Positions 22,562 through 35,099 of a stretch of 64,000 nucleotides of DNA are shown here, piece by piece. Source of the DNA: Amanita rubescens (taxonomy: Eukaryota > Basidiomycota > Agaricomycetes > Agaricales > Amanitaceae); contig WION01000020.1 in NCBI GenBank assembly GCA_015039365.1, positions 124,001 through 188,000 on the forward strand, in the 5' to 3' direction. The notes under the pieces are model-generated. The model ran no database searches, had not been told where the DNA came from, and saw nothing but the letters and a program-made list of their open reading frames with translations. The first letter of the stretch is position 1; every line of letters starts with the position of its first letter. Both the position numbers and the translations under genes were made by a program.

Positions 22562-24435
22562 ATGGGAGGGACTGATCAAATAATTGAATTTCCTGGTTAT
22601 AATCGTCTTCCAAGCATACAGTGACGTCGAAAAACTGCTTGTTGCCAATCAAATCATTTGTGTATTGAAAGTACTACTCAGGCTCTCTCGCACGTCTGGC
22701 TGTGTTCTCCGACTGACAGCTCCTACTACTACGTGATCAAGGCCCTACATTTCAATATTCCGAAGCTGATTGACGAAGAGAAGGAAGCCGGAACTCATAG
22801 GTTGGTCGCTTATTGAATTCAATCCTCAAAATCGGTGCAATGAGTCATATCTTATCAAACGCTGAAGGCTGTGTCTGCCAAAATAAGACAACATTATTCC
22901 CACTTGTCTTCTATCTCGCTTGCACCGTACAAGGCTATGGCTTCTGCACCCGACCTCTTTGACCAAAGGTTCAAGTACAACCCTGCTGGCGTTGCATTTA
23001 ACACAAGTGTCATTGGGAAGATCGGTGGTTTTTCATCTGCCCACAGTCGAGCGGCTGCACGTGCTGTCCTTCGTCATGGAATGCACACTGACTGTCTAAA
23101 AGATGTAAACCAGGCCAGTTTGGTTGGTCTTCATCCCTTTTTTTTCAGCTTTAATGATGCAGCCGGTTCTATGAATGACCCTGGAGCGAGGAAAGAACTC
23201 TTGCATGACACATTGGCTGACGCATTTGATGCAGTAAGTGAACGCTCCGATGATGCCGAGGCTTGAATTGACTGTAGAAACTTCAGATTTCGACTCTTGA
23301 CCGACTCGATGGAGGTATAACGTTGATGGTCAGGTGTCCTGGGTATCCCGTCGAGCCCAGGTTCAAGGCAGTAGAGGATGTCACGATTGACACATACATC
23401 AGTCCTCGCGAAGTCAGCTTGAATCATGCCGGGATTCAGGAGCACGTTGCGCTGATTGTTCAAAGGTTTGCAACAAATATTGTTGTTCCACACCTCCACC
23501 GCTTCACGAAACGATGCTTTGAGGGGGGTATAGGCACAACTGTGCAGTGCCCATGTATGTAATTAATTTGATCAGTCAAATCCAGCTAACAACTTTACTT
23601 TAGTGCATGGAAGAAAATTTTCGCCTGAAGGTCCTAACCATTTGCCCCCATTTGAGGAACCTGGAATCGGCTATGTGCGCTGCCGCTGTTTCCCTGCGGG
23701 GACACTTAACAGAGACATTGCCGCTCGCAAGCCTCTGCCAGCATCAAAACGAGTTCAAGTACCGCATCCTGTTAAAAAGGAAGAGGATGACGCCGACAGT
23801 GATGGAGTGGGTTCGACGCTTGCCCAAACTAATACTTCCTTACATAGTGAATCATCAGTATCCTGTGCTAGATTTCCGAGTAAGTAACCTCCTCTGACGT
23901 GTATATTTACTAATCCAAGCCATAGCTCGCGATGCCCAAGTAGACTCGGATGATGACTCGGACACATGCATGACGACATCCTGTGAGGGATTTTCGAGTG
24001 AGTGATTATTCTCTGCCTTGGTAGTAGATTTTGACTGTATACTAGCTGCAGCATTTGGCCAAGAACCAATGCTGTTATGATGCAATTCGAGTTACCAGAT
24101 TCACTCATTCCCCAGATTCATGATGTGGTTTGTACTATCCGCAGCACCGAATGGCAACAAGAGTTTCAGAAGTGTGAATGGGGTCTCAACAAGGAGCAAT
24201 CCCTTACTTTGACGAAGGCGATGTTGGCCGATTTGGGCGCTGAGACGCCAAAGGTAACTAACCATTCTAGTCATTTACTGTCCCTGGGGTTGCGTCTTAC
24301 TGTCAACACTATTAGACCCGGGTGCGATACGTAACGCACAAGATCTCCATCTGCAAGATCATTCAAGACTTATTCTTCTCAATCATTACTGGGGTCACTT
24401 CTGCACTAGTCTTCCATCTTTTATCCAGTATGTAG
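22562..24435 (+). CDS. hypothetical multi-exon protein downstream of KDZ
   Basis: A series of open exons with canonical splice sites reads from MGGTDQIIEFPGYNRLPSI at 22562. Clear junctions are 23233/23287, 23554/23604 and 23879/23926. Segments include LFDQRFKYNPAGVAFNTSV, LRHGMHTDCLKDVNQASL, MVRCPGYPVEPRFKAVEDV and GIQEHVALIVQRFATNIVV, then an acidic linker (KKEEDDADSDG). Near 24070 the frame ends (after QEPMLL) while the next coding-looking piece (FELPDSLIPQIHDVVC) lies in another frame. Either the gene ends there, or a frameshift or unseen intron joins it to a last exon ending at 24435 with a hydrophobic stretch (LFFSIITGVTSALVF). I do not recognise the family. Confidence 0.5.
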
Positions 24436-25101
24436 CCCAAAGATCCGACCCTTCTGCTAGTATAGTCCAGGTCTAATGTATTGAATGAGTTATCGAGATC
24501 CCAGGGCTCAAACTCACGCATCAAGCAACAGGCGCGCACTTGCCAGTAACTTGATGTCTGGTTCGATCTCCACTATTCCTTTTCGGACAAGTTTGTGTTC
24601 ACATCAAAAGGTACAAGTCCATTCAGCAAACAGTAAGTGCCCTTGTCGGGTTCAATATTCGGCTGCCAGTCTTACCTTTCCTATTTAGGTGAATTTCTTT
24701 CCACATTGAACTTGGGCGCAAATCCGATGAGGAGCAAGAAAGGTGCATCATTTTTTGTATCTCACACTCGTCTTCTGCCTCTATTTCTCTAGACCTGCCT
24801 GCAATTGTGTTGGGAGCACGAACTTCATAGGTGTATACGACTGATAGAGATCCCAAGCACCAACAAGATCACAGATCTTAAAGCACTAAATCTCAGCAAA
24901 CGCTAGGTGCGCTCTAGCCTTTAATAGTATCTGGTTCCCAGTTGCGCTTTTTTTACAGAACGGCAGATGATGCTATCTGGCTAGGATCTCAGGTAGCGCA
25001 ACCGTTCCCTGTAAGCAAATTTATTTATTTTCATATTTACTGGATTAATTATATAAATCTATGGCCTGCGTATGCGCTACCCAACTTTCAACTTTGACTG
25101 A
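24436..25101. other. no supported gene
   Basis: Contains a few short open pieces and splice-like signals but no continuous coding frame. Part of it may be untranslated sequence of the flanking genes. Confidence 0.4.
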
Positions 25102-26583
25102 ATGCCGACAAGTCGCTTTTTTAGATCAAGTCTCCAACCATCGGCAAGCAATGCATCCAAAGCATCTCAACCTCGGGTACGCCCACGGTTGAGCAAGGAA
25201 CTTCTTGCCATGCTCAGAGCTCGCCGGCAAGCGGCATCAGAGAGATATCAAAATGCACTTCATGAAGCGTATACTGTCATTGAACAGCAGATTGCCACTA
25301 TTGCCGAGGCCCATGGCAAAAAGGTACAACGTGTCTGGGCTGACCTCCACATGGCTGCACAGACTTCGTTGAATCGGCACAGTCGAAAAAGTTCCTACAA
25401 TGCCTTTTTATGGAAGAAATCTAAGGAAGAGAAAGAAAATAACGCAGAGGAAGGTAATGCGCTACTTGCCAACCAGCTGGGAAACGTGCTGATGATGTAC
25501 TAGGAGGCATAAATAAAGGAGGCAAGAAAGTATTGCAGGACCTCGTCGAACGTACCAAGGATGAATACATGACACTAACGGCGGAACAAAAAGACACGCT
25601 TGTCAAAGAGCTGGAGGCAGTGAAGGCAACAAAGGCAAAGGGCTTTCACTCATCAGCAAGAACTCGCATCAATGATGTTACGACAACCCTCGGCGTACTG
25701 GAAAATGAGGTACATTTTGACAACATAGACAATAATGATCCTTTTACTGACATGTTATAGATTGCTAATTTACGAAGCCGTAGTGGTATTGAGGCGCTCC
25801 TCTTCATAACCCGCAACTCCTCAGCAACACCACTCAATAACATTTCTTACGCAACGCCAGGTGTTGGCAAGTTCTTGGAGACCGTTTTGAAGATGGACGA
25901 ACACGAATTCACTGCAAAAATGGAGGCGTTCGCTCTCCACGGCTTGAAAGGTAGTATTCAAATTGTAATAAACTTAAGTTTTTATTGATGAGTTACTTCA
26001 AGGCGCCGCTATCAATCACAAGCAAGCGGTCTCAGCGAAGCGCTCAGCCATCCGCAATGAGATCAACAAACAACTTCGTAAGTCCCGAATTTGGCCTGAC
26101 CTTGAATATTTCTCATGTAATTCAACAGGTATCATTACTGGGGATGAAAGTGCGCAGATGGAATGGAAGCATTACTGGCGGAAGGTAGTAGCGCGCCACA
26201 AAGTGATGATCGAAGGCTGGCCAGATAGTGTCCCTTTCAAAAACCTTAGTGAAGCATCGAGCGCTTTACCAGAACTCAAGATGCTTCTTGGGCGATGGGA
26301 GGACGGGAGAACATACTGGAAACAACTGACAGATGAGGAAGCTGAACACATCGTTGAGGAACGCAAGGCACAAGGTGAAGTTTCAGATGGGGTTCGTCGT
26401 ACCCGTTCCGACCGTGGCAAGAAGCGCAAGCGGCCATCTAAGTCCACAGCTGATGACTTTGCTGATGATGATGAGGGAGACAATCAGATGGAACAACGCA
26501 AGTCCAGAAGGATTCAGAAGCATAGAAAGGTCACCAGCGCTGAAGCAATTTCCGGCGACGAGTTCAGCGGCGATGATGACTAA
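25102..26583 (+). CDS. uncharacterised Agaricomycete multi-copy protein with YNAFL motif
   Basis: Starts at ATG 25102 (MPTSRFFRSSLQPSASNAS). Open exons follow in order: a basic helical part with SSYNAFLWKKSKEEKE, a Lys/Glu-rich helix (VERTKDEYMTLTAEQKDTL), a GIEALLFITRNSSAT segment, a conserved block with MEWKHYWRKVVARHKV and IEGWPDSVPFKNL, and a C-terminal basic and acidic tail with a nuclear-localisation-like stretch (RGKKRKRPSK). Introns of about 50 nt separate the parts. I know this architecture as a family found in many copies in Agaricomycete genomes, with a faint HMG-box-like N-terminal half, but its function is not established. It lies third in a row, same orientation, after the KDZ transposase and the gene at 22562. 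Confidence 0.65.
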
Positions 26584-29500
26584 TTGATCCTGCCTATTTT
26601 GAAGTGCTAACATTTTATACGTACTCTACAGTCTCTGCTATAAGTACCATTTTGTTCTCCTGTTTATTCATTTCAACGTAGAATACTTTTACACCTCGAT
26701 AATAGTGATGCGAGTCTTGGCTCAACACGCTGTGTGAGAAAGAAGACGTAACTTAATAAGCATGAAACACTGGCAACAGTTCTAATTATGGCAGGGGGTC
26801 TGGTGTGCTCGAAAATTGATTCAGCTCCGCTACGTCTCCTTGAGTGAGCATTATAGTAGATATTGCATCAAGAAGATAGAACGGGGGCAATTTCATCCAT
26901 GACAGTACTCTAATGTGTTCTTTTAAGTCTCAAGCGAGTGACGAGAGTATGCCTAAAAGGGACGCTCTCTTTGGCGCTCTCTTTTACGCTCTCTTTGGTC
27001 CACCCTGGCACCAAACCCATTTGGGAAGGTGCATGAGCGGCAAACTAAATGATTCCCCTTTCACCCGCTGCATGTGGGAATGTCTTGATTGCTCCACCTA
27101 AATGCTTTAGCATTGTATCTTATGTAAATTTCAACAATGAGTGAGATCACGCGTTGAAATGAGCCTCCAGATGCGCACCATATCGCCTGAAACAGACCGT
27201 GAGAATGATCGGTGCCCAAATGTGGAAAGTGTTTCAAAATAGCTTCCAGACGCGCACCATATCGCAATCACCTTTTATCAGTTAGATAAGATAGCTGTGA
27301 GAGTGTCATGGGCCTTATCAATATGTTTTCAAAAGGGGTGTGATGAGAATCGCACGGAAAATAGCTTTCGAATGCACCTTAAGTCGTCCTCGGGGGCACA
27401 ATCCCTGAGGAGTTACCATATTTGGTAATATGACGGACCGTGGGTGAAATCTGATGGGCATTTTTCCCAAACTAGTATGTTTACATCAGCAGGCTACGCA
27501 AATTCTCTAAGTTGCTCTTGACCTCCACAATTACGGGACGATTTAACGCTGGTGTCGAGAATTCTCAACTTTCAGCCTCCTTAAGAGTGAGTCATCTTCA
27601 TGTTAACCCAGTCATAAAAGGCTTAAAATGTGGGATCGCTAGGTGGCTTTACGTTTGGCGAAGCGGCAAGGTGGTGTAGTTCCGTTCACATCTACGTTTC
27701 CTTTGCGTAGGACAGCCGTCAGCGGAGAGTTCAATATTAAGATTGACTCTGGATCACTTCGATTTCGATCACACTTTGTGGCCCTCATGACTATCGTCGT
27801 CTCGTTTGCCTTGTCCCATGGCCAAGTACAAGTCCTGAAGAGTTGCTATGGTAGAAGCACTCCAGGCAATCCAAGAAGCCACAATCATGTAAGGCGGCGG
27901 CGGAGAGAGTGGCGTAAACGGTAAAGCAGTCAAGTTCGCTTGGATCAGAAAGCACAAGCTACTTGACCTCTGGTCGCTTACGGTACGACACGTAGGAGTC
28001 GCAAAACTGTATATCACCAAGTCGAGTACCCCAAATTCAACGAGTCATTGCCCCGCGCGCGCGCCCCATCTTCAGTCCTGCATTTCCTGGTTCCCTAATC
28101 CGTGGACCGCGCCATGGCCAGTCACATTCATGATCCACCAGGTATATGCGAGGGAGAACCTCTCCCCGCCATTTGATCAGCTCCTTGGGTCAACAAATAC
28201 ACTTTTTTACGTTTCACTGCACGCCGTCAGCGTAAGTACAACAAGCGAGTGAGAAAACATACACGTACTTTATAGACCTGATATTCGAAAACTTAATCAT
28301 CTGCTCCGCCTCGTATTCGCTTGATAAGTGAAAAAATGTCAACCAACTCTTCCGATTCTGGTTTTTGGAACATGTATGTACGTACTCTGCGACATTTCGA
28401 GAATCGAGTTACCAGCTGCAGTTTCCGCTTCGAACGAGAGAAGGTTGGCGACTGTGCAAAACGTGCTTTCTTACGCCTGGAGGTTGGAGGCGGTGCTGCC
28501 TACTTCCCTGTTCAGCTTCGCACACGTCCTCTCTCTTTATAAAGAGACGAACAGGCTAAACTGTTATAATTTCGACGATATGAAGCTTGGAACCCAAAAT
28601 AATGAATCCGGAGAATTTACGTCCGAACAACCGCCGCCCGACAGGCATTCGCGTTGTGGCGAGCCTGGCAACTGCGGTGCTGGCTTCAGTGTAGGCGCTA
28701 TCCCTCTCCGGATCCTCCATTCCTTCGCCTTGATAATCAACATACATGACAGTGGCGCTTTAACGCGAAGATTCAGGCTTCGAACCACCCTCCATGGCTG
28801 CCGTTGTTTTAATATTATCCGACTCGAGCCAGGATATTCCAAGCGTGGCTCAGCAAACACGAACGTTGCTAGAAACACTCTAGGCAGAAGCGGCCATCCT
28901 GCGAACAAGATGCTGGAGTACAGAATCCGCAGGGATAATGCGATGACGGGCATCGGTGGCACCTGCGCCAGATGAGCCTCTATTCAAAACGCTCAAAATG
29001 ATGCATGAGGTTTCCGCTATCCGCGTCAAAGGTACAATCTGTCCAGTACAAAACAAACTCGTCCGTTGCTGACTACCCCCGAGATATCATCGTTGTCCTT
29101 CCTCATACCTTCTTCATTCCTGATACCACCAAACGGATTGCTATTGGAATCGGCTGAGCGGTACTCTTTGTGGCCAGCGACCCGCTGTGCTCCAGGGGTT
29201 AGGGAACAACGGCAGACATAAGGGATAGGAAGATGAGGTGGTGGTGGTGGTGGTGTAGGACCGTGGCGACGGGGGTCCATGAAAAGGACAGGACTCAAGC
29301 ACGCCCTAAGCACCCACCCTAACCTTTTCTTCATAAACGGCATCTTGAAGAACAATCTCACCGCCCACAAAATCAGGTACCTCCTCCATCCATGCCCCAA
29401 CGCACCCAATGTCACCATAAATCCCATTGTTCGCTTCGTCATATAGACGTTTTGAGCGTTACGTTCGGGCCACATCGATCCACACCTTCTAAACGTTTAC

Positions 29501-29636
29501 CAGCCGATGAAGGATCGTGTAGAGCGAGCACGAGGGGACGATGAACAGTGCACTGCCAGCGCATATGCCTATCCGACTACAAGACCATACCCCATAAACA
29601 CCAATTCCAACTCCATATGCGCCAGTTATGGCGTAG
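26584..29636. other. no supported gene; scattered open pieces
   Basis: Minus-strand pieces at 28020–27769 and 29475–29026 look weakly coding (for example YGDIGCVGAWMEEVPDF near 29430–29390) but cannot be joined into a convincing gene. At about 27150–27385 the phrase CAGACGCGCACCATATCGC or a variant recurs three times. Confidence 0.35.
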
Positions 29637-30416
29637 CATCAGGAAAACGGGTTCCGACTTAATTGACTTATATTGGACTTAAACTACTTGCACAAGTAAA
29701 TTAAGACAAGATTAAGTAACATTTTTTTGTCTTAGGTGACTTAAAAATTAAGACATTTAAGACACTTTAAGACAGGTCTCGTGCTTTTTTTACTTAAATA
29801 TGCACTTATTTGACTTAAAGTGCCTTATTTTTCTGTGCTACAAGCCTGATCACAATAAGAATTAAGCCATATAAGGCAGTATAAGTCAGATAAGTCACTC
29901 CAGTCAGACAAGTCACTCCAGTCAGTTAAGTGACTTAAGTAAATAGAAGCAAAATTTCAATAATGGTTAACTACTTTTCTACTAGTGACTTCAATACTAC
30001 AACTTATACTACTTATACTACTTATTTAATGCCCTATGAGATGTGCCTGGGGGGGCAAGTGGCGTAGAGGCCCTCCTTATATACCTGGGTCCCTGCGCAC
30101 GGACCATTTTGACCGTGGGAAATATTACGTAAGCATCACGTGACATCAAAATGGTACTCCTGATGTCGAAAAACTCGAATCTAAAATTAGAATTCCCAAA
30201 TATGGCTTAGTTAATGAGATATTCGTGTTTTTTTAACTTTCCCACGCTGGACTTAGTGACTTAAAGTACTTAAGTGGCTTGGCTGCTCCTCCCTTGACTT
30301 AAATCTTCTTAGTTGGCTTAGATGTAAATCTAGTGACTTAAGGAAAAAAAGTGGTAAGTAAAATAAGACACAAAAGGTGTCTCAAGTAGAAAAAGTCGGA
30401 ACCCATTTTCCTGATG
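29637..30416. mobile_element. MITE-like element with 24-bp terminal inverted repeats (780 bp)
   Basis: The left end starts CATCAGGAAAACGGGTTCCG. The right end is its reverse complement (CGGAACCCATTTTCCTGATG) with one mismatch. The interior is AT-rich, has no coding frame, and is filled with variants of GTGACTTAAG and ACTTAAG, denser toward both ends. No unambiguous target duplication: TAG lies before and TAC after. It resembles a non-autonomous DNA transposon; the superfamily is not determined. Confidence 0.7.
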
Positions 30417-30599
30417 TACTTTTAGCGGATGATGAAGACACAAGCGCAAGATTACACTATAGCTGGTTACGCCCTACAACGTGCTATGGGCGCCACGGGG
30501 CCTAGGCGAGGATTCAAAAAAAAGCACGGGGCAATGGGTTGATGAGAATAATGATACGATTCTGGAGATTGACTCAAGACACCAAGGGAGGTAGCAATA

Positions 30600-31113
30600 A
30601 TGGTTCATTATGTATGAACCTTTCCAAGCACTAGAGTTTCTTTGCGTAGGATACGAAGGCGACAAACGTGTCACCGATAAAATTGGTCTCTGGATACCCG
30701 AGATTGTTTATTCCCCTCGTCGTACAAAACTTGGTGAGATCGACTCAGCTCTTTCCCCTTCCAATTTCTTTTTTCTGACGCCGTTCGTTCTGGCCACAGC
30801 TCGCGAGTATATGCGAACAAAAGTACTCGTTCAATAACGAAAAATGTCTCTTATTACCCTCTCGTAAAATCGCGGACGAATGTCGGTCTTATATCGAACG
30901 ATGCTTGGAAAAAAGTGTTTAGCGAGGTGCGTCGAGGAACGACCCCACCCACACCGTCCTTACGGCCTCGACGTTTTAAAAACCAACTCTGGAACGGACT
31001 CGGGGAATCAATCCAGACCCGGGTTCGTTGTACATCATATCGTTCCACCCCGACGCGTTTGCCGTCACTAAAGGGTTTTGGCAGCATACAGGGTTAGGAG
31101 TGTCAAGTCGGTT
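30600..31113 (+). pseudogene. cystathionine gamma-synthase, N-terminal piece
   Basis: First part of a broken cystathionine gamma-synthase gene (transsulfuration, PLP-dependent Cys/Met metabolism family, Str2/Met-7 type). Readable segments are VGYEGDKRVTDK, VSGYPRLFIP, ASICEQKYSFNNEKCLL and ISFHPDAFAVTKGFWQHTG. A one-base insertion near 30680 separates the first two, and stops or frame changes occur at about 30930–31020, so this piece is no longer translatable as one frame. It stops within the codons for GVSSRF, exactly at the left end of the hAT element at 31114. The next part of the gene is the inverted piece at 34488–35107. Confidence 0.75.
31106..31113. repeat. 8-bp target duplication AGTCGGTT (partner inverted at 35100–35107)
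   Basis: AGTCGGTT abuts the left end of the left hAT copy. Its partner lies not at the other end of this copy but, reverse-complemented (AACCGACT), at the inner end of the right copy. Confidence 0.9.
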
Positions 31114-34100
31114 CAGTGTTGTACGGGTCAGCCTGACCCGGGGTCGGAAAGGTCGCGTCAAAAGGGTCACGTCGAGTGACGTGACTAAGTCAAGGGTCAG
31201 ATGTGCGTCAGGCTTATCACCCGTATCGCCATCGCCTGTACTATCGCCATATTGCCTTTCTCAATGAAACACACATAGCCATACTTGCCATCAAGCAGGC
31301 TGTTCTCGCTTCACCTAATTCATGGACAGTTAATCTCCGAGTGAATATATTACCGACTCATGAACGGCAGCCGATCGATCACCTTGCACAAGTGGCATTG
31401 AAACATCGTGTATGATATGGTGTACTCAAGTATATAGTCAATGGAGCAGTTTACGTTCCCCTTACTCGCTCTCTCATGTCTTTGAGACACTGGTCTTGGG
31501 GGTATTTCTTTACTGATGGACTTTTTTTTCGCAACAACAACTCTTACAAGAATGCATGGTGCATCGCTTGCCTCAATAATCACAAGGAACTGCTTCGGCA
31601 GTCTGACATTCTTGGTGCGGCAATTAGCGGCATCAGTGGTGACCGCACAGACGCAGAGCGGGAAGCTCAAGGTGGTTGTCAGACGTTTGGACCTCAGAGA
31701 CTATTATGAATTTTATGTAGCACGCGTCAACTGCCCGCCAATCTCAGGAAAACCAGGTCAATCAATGGTACCACACCTGAGCAAATGTATTTTTGTTGCC
31801 CCAGATGTTAAAGCTCGTGCCGTTGAAGAGATCAATGAGAAGAAAGGCCGTCGCCACGAGGATCCAGGACCTGTGCCACTTGGACGTTCGGTCAGCATGC
31901 CCCTTCCTATTATCACAACAGGTTTAGATCGGGTCCATTATCCAACTGACGGCTGGAGTGGCTCAGCAACGCCGTCACCAATGCCGAGCCCACTCTTATT
32001 GTCCACTCCTTTGGTAAATATAGATCGCCCAACAAAGCGACCTAGAACATCGAGCTTCATGAACCCAGATGGCTCGGGATCATCGAGTCCAGTTACGAGA
32101 GTATGGGACCCACACCTGCAGCAAGAATTCGGAGAAGATTTCTGTAAACTCTTGATTGCAACACGTTCGGCGTGGAACACTGCGAACAACCCGCAGGTGC
32201 GCTTGTTTGTCGACAAGTGGATTCCGGGCGCAATCGTGCCTGATCGACGAACTTTATCAGGTTCCATACTTGACCGAGAAGCAGGAAAGGTTGAGGAGAA
32301 GTTGAAGTTGAAGTTAAAGGGGCGGAAGGCGACTTTTCAGACTGATGGATGGAAGAACACGGCTAAGCAGGCAATTGTTGCAACAATGGTTAGCGTTGAC
32401 TTTGAGGTGAGCGCATGAGTTCAAGGGCGACACGCCAACATTTTGATATGACTGATGAAATATCCGCTGCAGCCTTATTTGATGCGAACTCATGATGTTT
32501 CTGCGCAACCAAAGACTGGCAAAACCCTATTGCAGCTTGTTGTGGATGATATCAGGTGGAGTGAAGAGACATATGGCCATAGAGTTATTGCTGTATGCTC
32601 TGATGATGGTGGTGATGCTCGCAAAATGCGGCGCTTGCTTCGCGCCCAAATGCCGTGGCTTATCATTACTCTTTGTTGGGCGCATCAAATTAATCTTATC
32701 GTTGGTGACTACCTCACGCTCAAGCTTCAATTCCAAGCTTGCGTCTCAAAGGCTTTGGTGGTCATCAAGTGGATGAATAATCACAGTCGCGCATTGGGAT
32801 TATTTCGTCAGGAGCAATTATTCACGTATAATAAGTCCTTGGCTCTGATTCTCCCTGTGATCACTCGCTGGACTGCTCACTATCTTTCACTTCAACGACT
32901 TCTCACCGTCGAAAAAGCTTTGAAAGCAACCTGGATTAAAAATAGCGAAATCATGATTGCAAGTGCCGGTTCTAAAAGTGATGATAAAGCAAAGGCTATA
33001 GCGGTACAGGACATAATCGAAAATCCACAGTTCTGGTACCATGTCAAGAAGTAAGCATCCAGTCGTCGATATCAATGATGCTTACGGTTACTTTTAAAGG
33101 ACGTGTAGTCATCTTGAGCCACTCGCAATCGCCGCTAATATCACTCAGGCATCTAATACTCAGCTTTATCATGTGCTGACAACGCTTGCAAACCTCTATC
33201 GCATTTATTCCAATCTTGATCCTGTAGATGAGTCAGACGTACGTGATGAAATTCTGGATAGCCTTGAGAGGCGCTGGGCGGCAGCGGATCAAGAGCCCTT
33301 TATTGCCGCTGTCGTCCTCAATCCTTATCTTCGCGGGGACCTCCTTGGGCGAGGAATAGCTTTAACACCAATTGGGTTATGTAATATGCTCAAGCGCCTG
33401 CAATGGCGTATGTTTAAAGTGGAAGCAGACGCCAATTTTCAGGCCGCGTTTATGGATTACTATAATAGGCGCGAAGAATTTTCTCCGGAAGCCATGGCTC
33501 TGGAGGACTGGATGAACATGGCCCAGATAAATGTAAGGTATAGCGTACCTTGAACTTATAATATCTGACTTTGTTGAACAGGAACAGGAGGTGAATCCTG
33601 TCGAAATTTGGGAAGGAATTGATACTGGTGAAGAAACTGGCCGCAACCGTCTCACCAAAATAGCGATACACATCCTGAGCATCGTTGCAAACTCAGCGGG
33701 GTGCGAACGCGCATTTAGCCATATGGGGCTCGTCCACACAGGCATCCGTAGTAAACTAGGAGTTGAGAAGGTTCGGAAGGCGACAGTTGTTGGAATGGAC
33801 ATCAAGCAAATGCATGTAGCCGCTGGCTTGCTTCGTGCGCGAGGAAAACGAAGCTTTACTTCCGTGACCGATGTCGAGTCGGCACCTGATCTTGACAATA
33901 TCGACTCAGAAGATCCGCTTGATTTTGATCAGTTATCCGAGCGTCTTATTGGGGGCGCAGCTTCTGCAAATGGCGATAAGGACGTGGGAGATGTTGGCGA
34001 TGATGAACTCCCTCCCGCTGTCCCACATGTCAGGTTGACAATTACCATTCCTCCGTTAACCTCAGCAACTCACTCGGCTCATCATACTCCGGTGAAAGTC

Positions 34101-34487
34101 TCTATTCAGCTTAGAACACTCTTCAAGTATCCGACCGATGGTGACCCACCTTCAGATGGGATGAACACATTCTGGAAAGGAGGTATTCAGAACTTAGAAA
34201 AAGAACTGGAAGCTTATGACTTACTGAGCAGCTCGGGCGAGGAGAATAGCACAGATCTTGAAATAAACCCTGAGATATCCGTAGTAGGGATGTAAGCTAC
34301 GACATTATATGATTTGTTACTTTATCTGTATCCCAAGAGGCGCTGGATGGTGCTGGACGACGCTGGACGACATCGGACAGCCGAGATAAGGGAATTTCTC
34401 ACGGACCCTTGACGCGTCAGTCAACGTCAGGTCACTTGACGACGGGTCGGGGTCTGACCTCGTCAGACCCGGGTCATGACAACGCTG
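31114..34487 (+). mobile_element. hAT transposon hAT1, left copy (3,374 bp)
   Basis: Begins CAGTGTTGTACGGGTCAG and ends GGGTCATGACAACGCTG, hAT-like termini. It encodes one hAT transposase. Both ends carry clusters of GGGTCA/TGACCC. It forms one arm of a perfect-looking inverted repeat with 35108–43448: positions x and 69595−x match throughout wherever I compared them. Confidence 0.92.
31476..34295 (+). CDS. hAT transposase of hAT1, left copy, 859 aa
   Basis: Exons 31476–31671, 31748–32406, 32473–33050, 33100–33532 and 33582–34295 are in phase and give 859 codons before the stop. The N-terminus has a short Cys-pair zinc-binding region (YKNAWCIACLNNHKELL) and LVPHLSKC-like residues. The middle has KATFQTDGWKNTAKQAIV and VIAVCSDDGGDARKMRRLL, followed by CWAHQINLIVGDYL, as in hAT RNase-H-like transposases of fungi. 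The C-terminal part (IVANSAGCERAFSHMGLVH) is the hAT dimerisation region. Splice sites are canonical. No lesion is seen, so the element may be active. Confidence 0.88.
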
Positions 34488-34495
34488 TTCCGCAC
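34488..34495. repeat. 8-bp target duplication TTCCGCAC (partner inverted at 43449–43456)
   Basis: Abuts the inner end of the left hAT1 copy. The partner GTGCGGAA abuts the outer end of the right copy. Confidence 0.9.
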
Positions 34496-35099
34496 GACGT
34501 CAGCACACCGCACACAAAAAGAAACGCGATCATATACTCACCCCAAACAAACGCCCTTCGCTTCAAAGCCTCGAATACCCATCGAACACTGATAGGCCGT
34601 CCAAATCGCCGCCATCCCACTTGGGAAGAGATACACATCCCCCTCTGCCACCCTCGAACTCGAACCCATCACTTCCCCGTCAACACAGTCACCTCCAAGG
34701 GAATCCTTGATCAAAACCCCCGCCAACCGCCGACGAAGTGCCCGTTTTGCAGACGCAGCGACGCACAAGGGGAGATTGTGACCGTACCGCTCTTCGAGGT
34801 AAGTCTGACAATCTGCATCCAATTCGCCGGCCTCTGGATCCTCCCTCCTCCCAGTTCCATTCGCACCTCCGGAGATGGAAACCCTCCTCCGAGGATTGGG
34901 ACTAGTACCGAAACCGAAACTGAACACGTTCTCCCCCTTGCCGGATGAATAATGCCGATGGTGCCTCTTACCGCCCCCACCGTCCGAGTTTTGGAAACAA
35001 TCAACCGCCACTTTTTCGTTGGTGGTTGTTGCCGCCGCCGCCGCACCACCACCACTGCCGTCCAAAATCCCAATCTTGATTGAAAGAAACCTCTCTGCG

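Noticed and set aside
23085..23100. HxD motif (MHTDCLKD) in the gene at 22562 as a sign of a TET/JBP dioxygenase
   Set aside because: No distal His or Arg in the expected context and no similarity to the double-stranded beta-helix pattern, so the match is probably chance.
28328..28975. 215-codon plus-strand frame
   Set aside because: Composition is not protein-like, it overlaps long frames on the minus strand, and no splice or domain evidence supports it.
29026..29475. 149-codon minus-strand frame with a Pro run
   Set aside because: The frame has no recognisable domain, and the more protein-like reading (GDIGCVGAWMEEVPDF) lies in a different frame of the same strand. No consistent exon structure was found.
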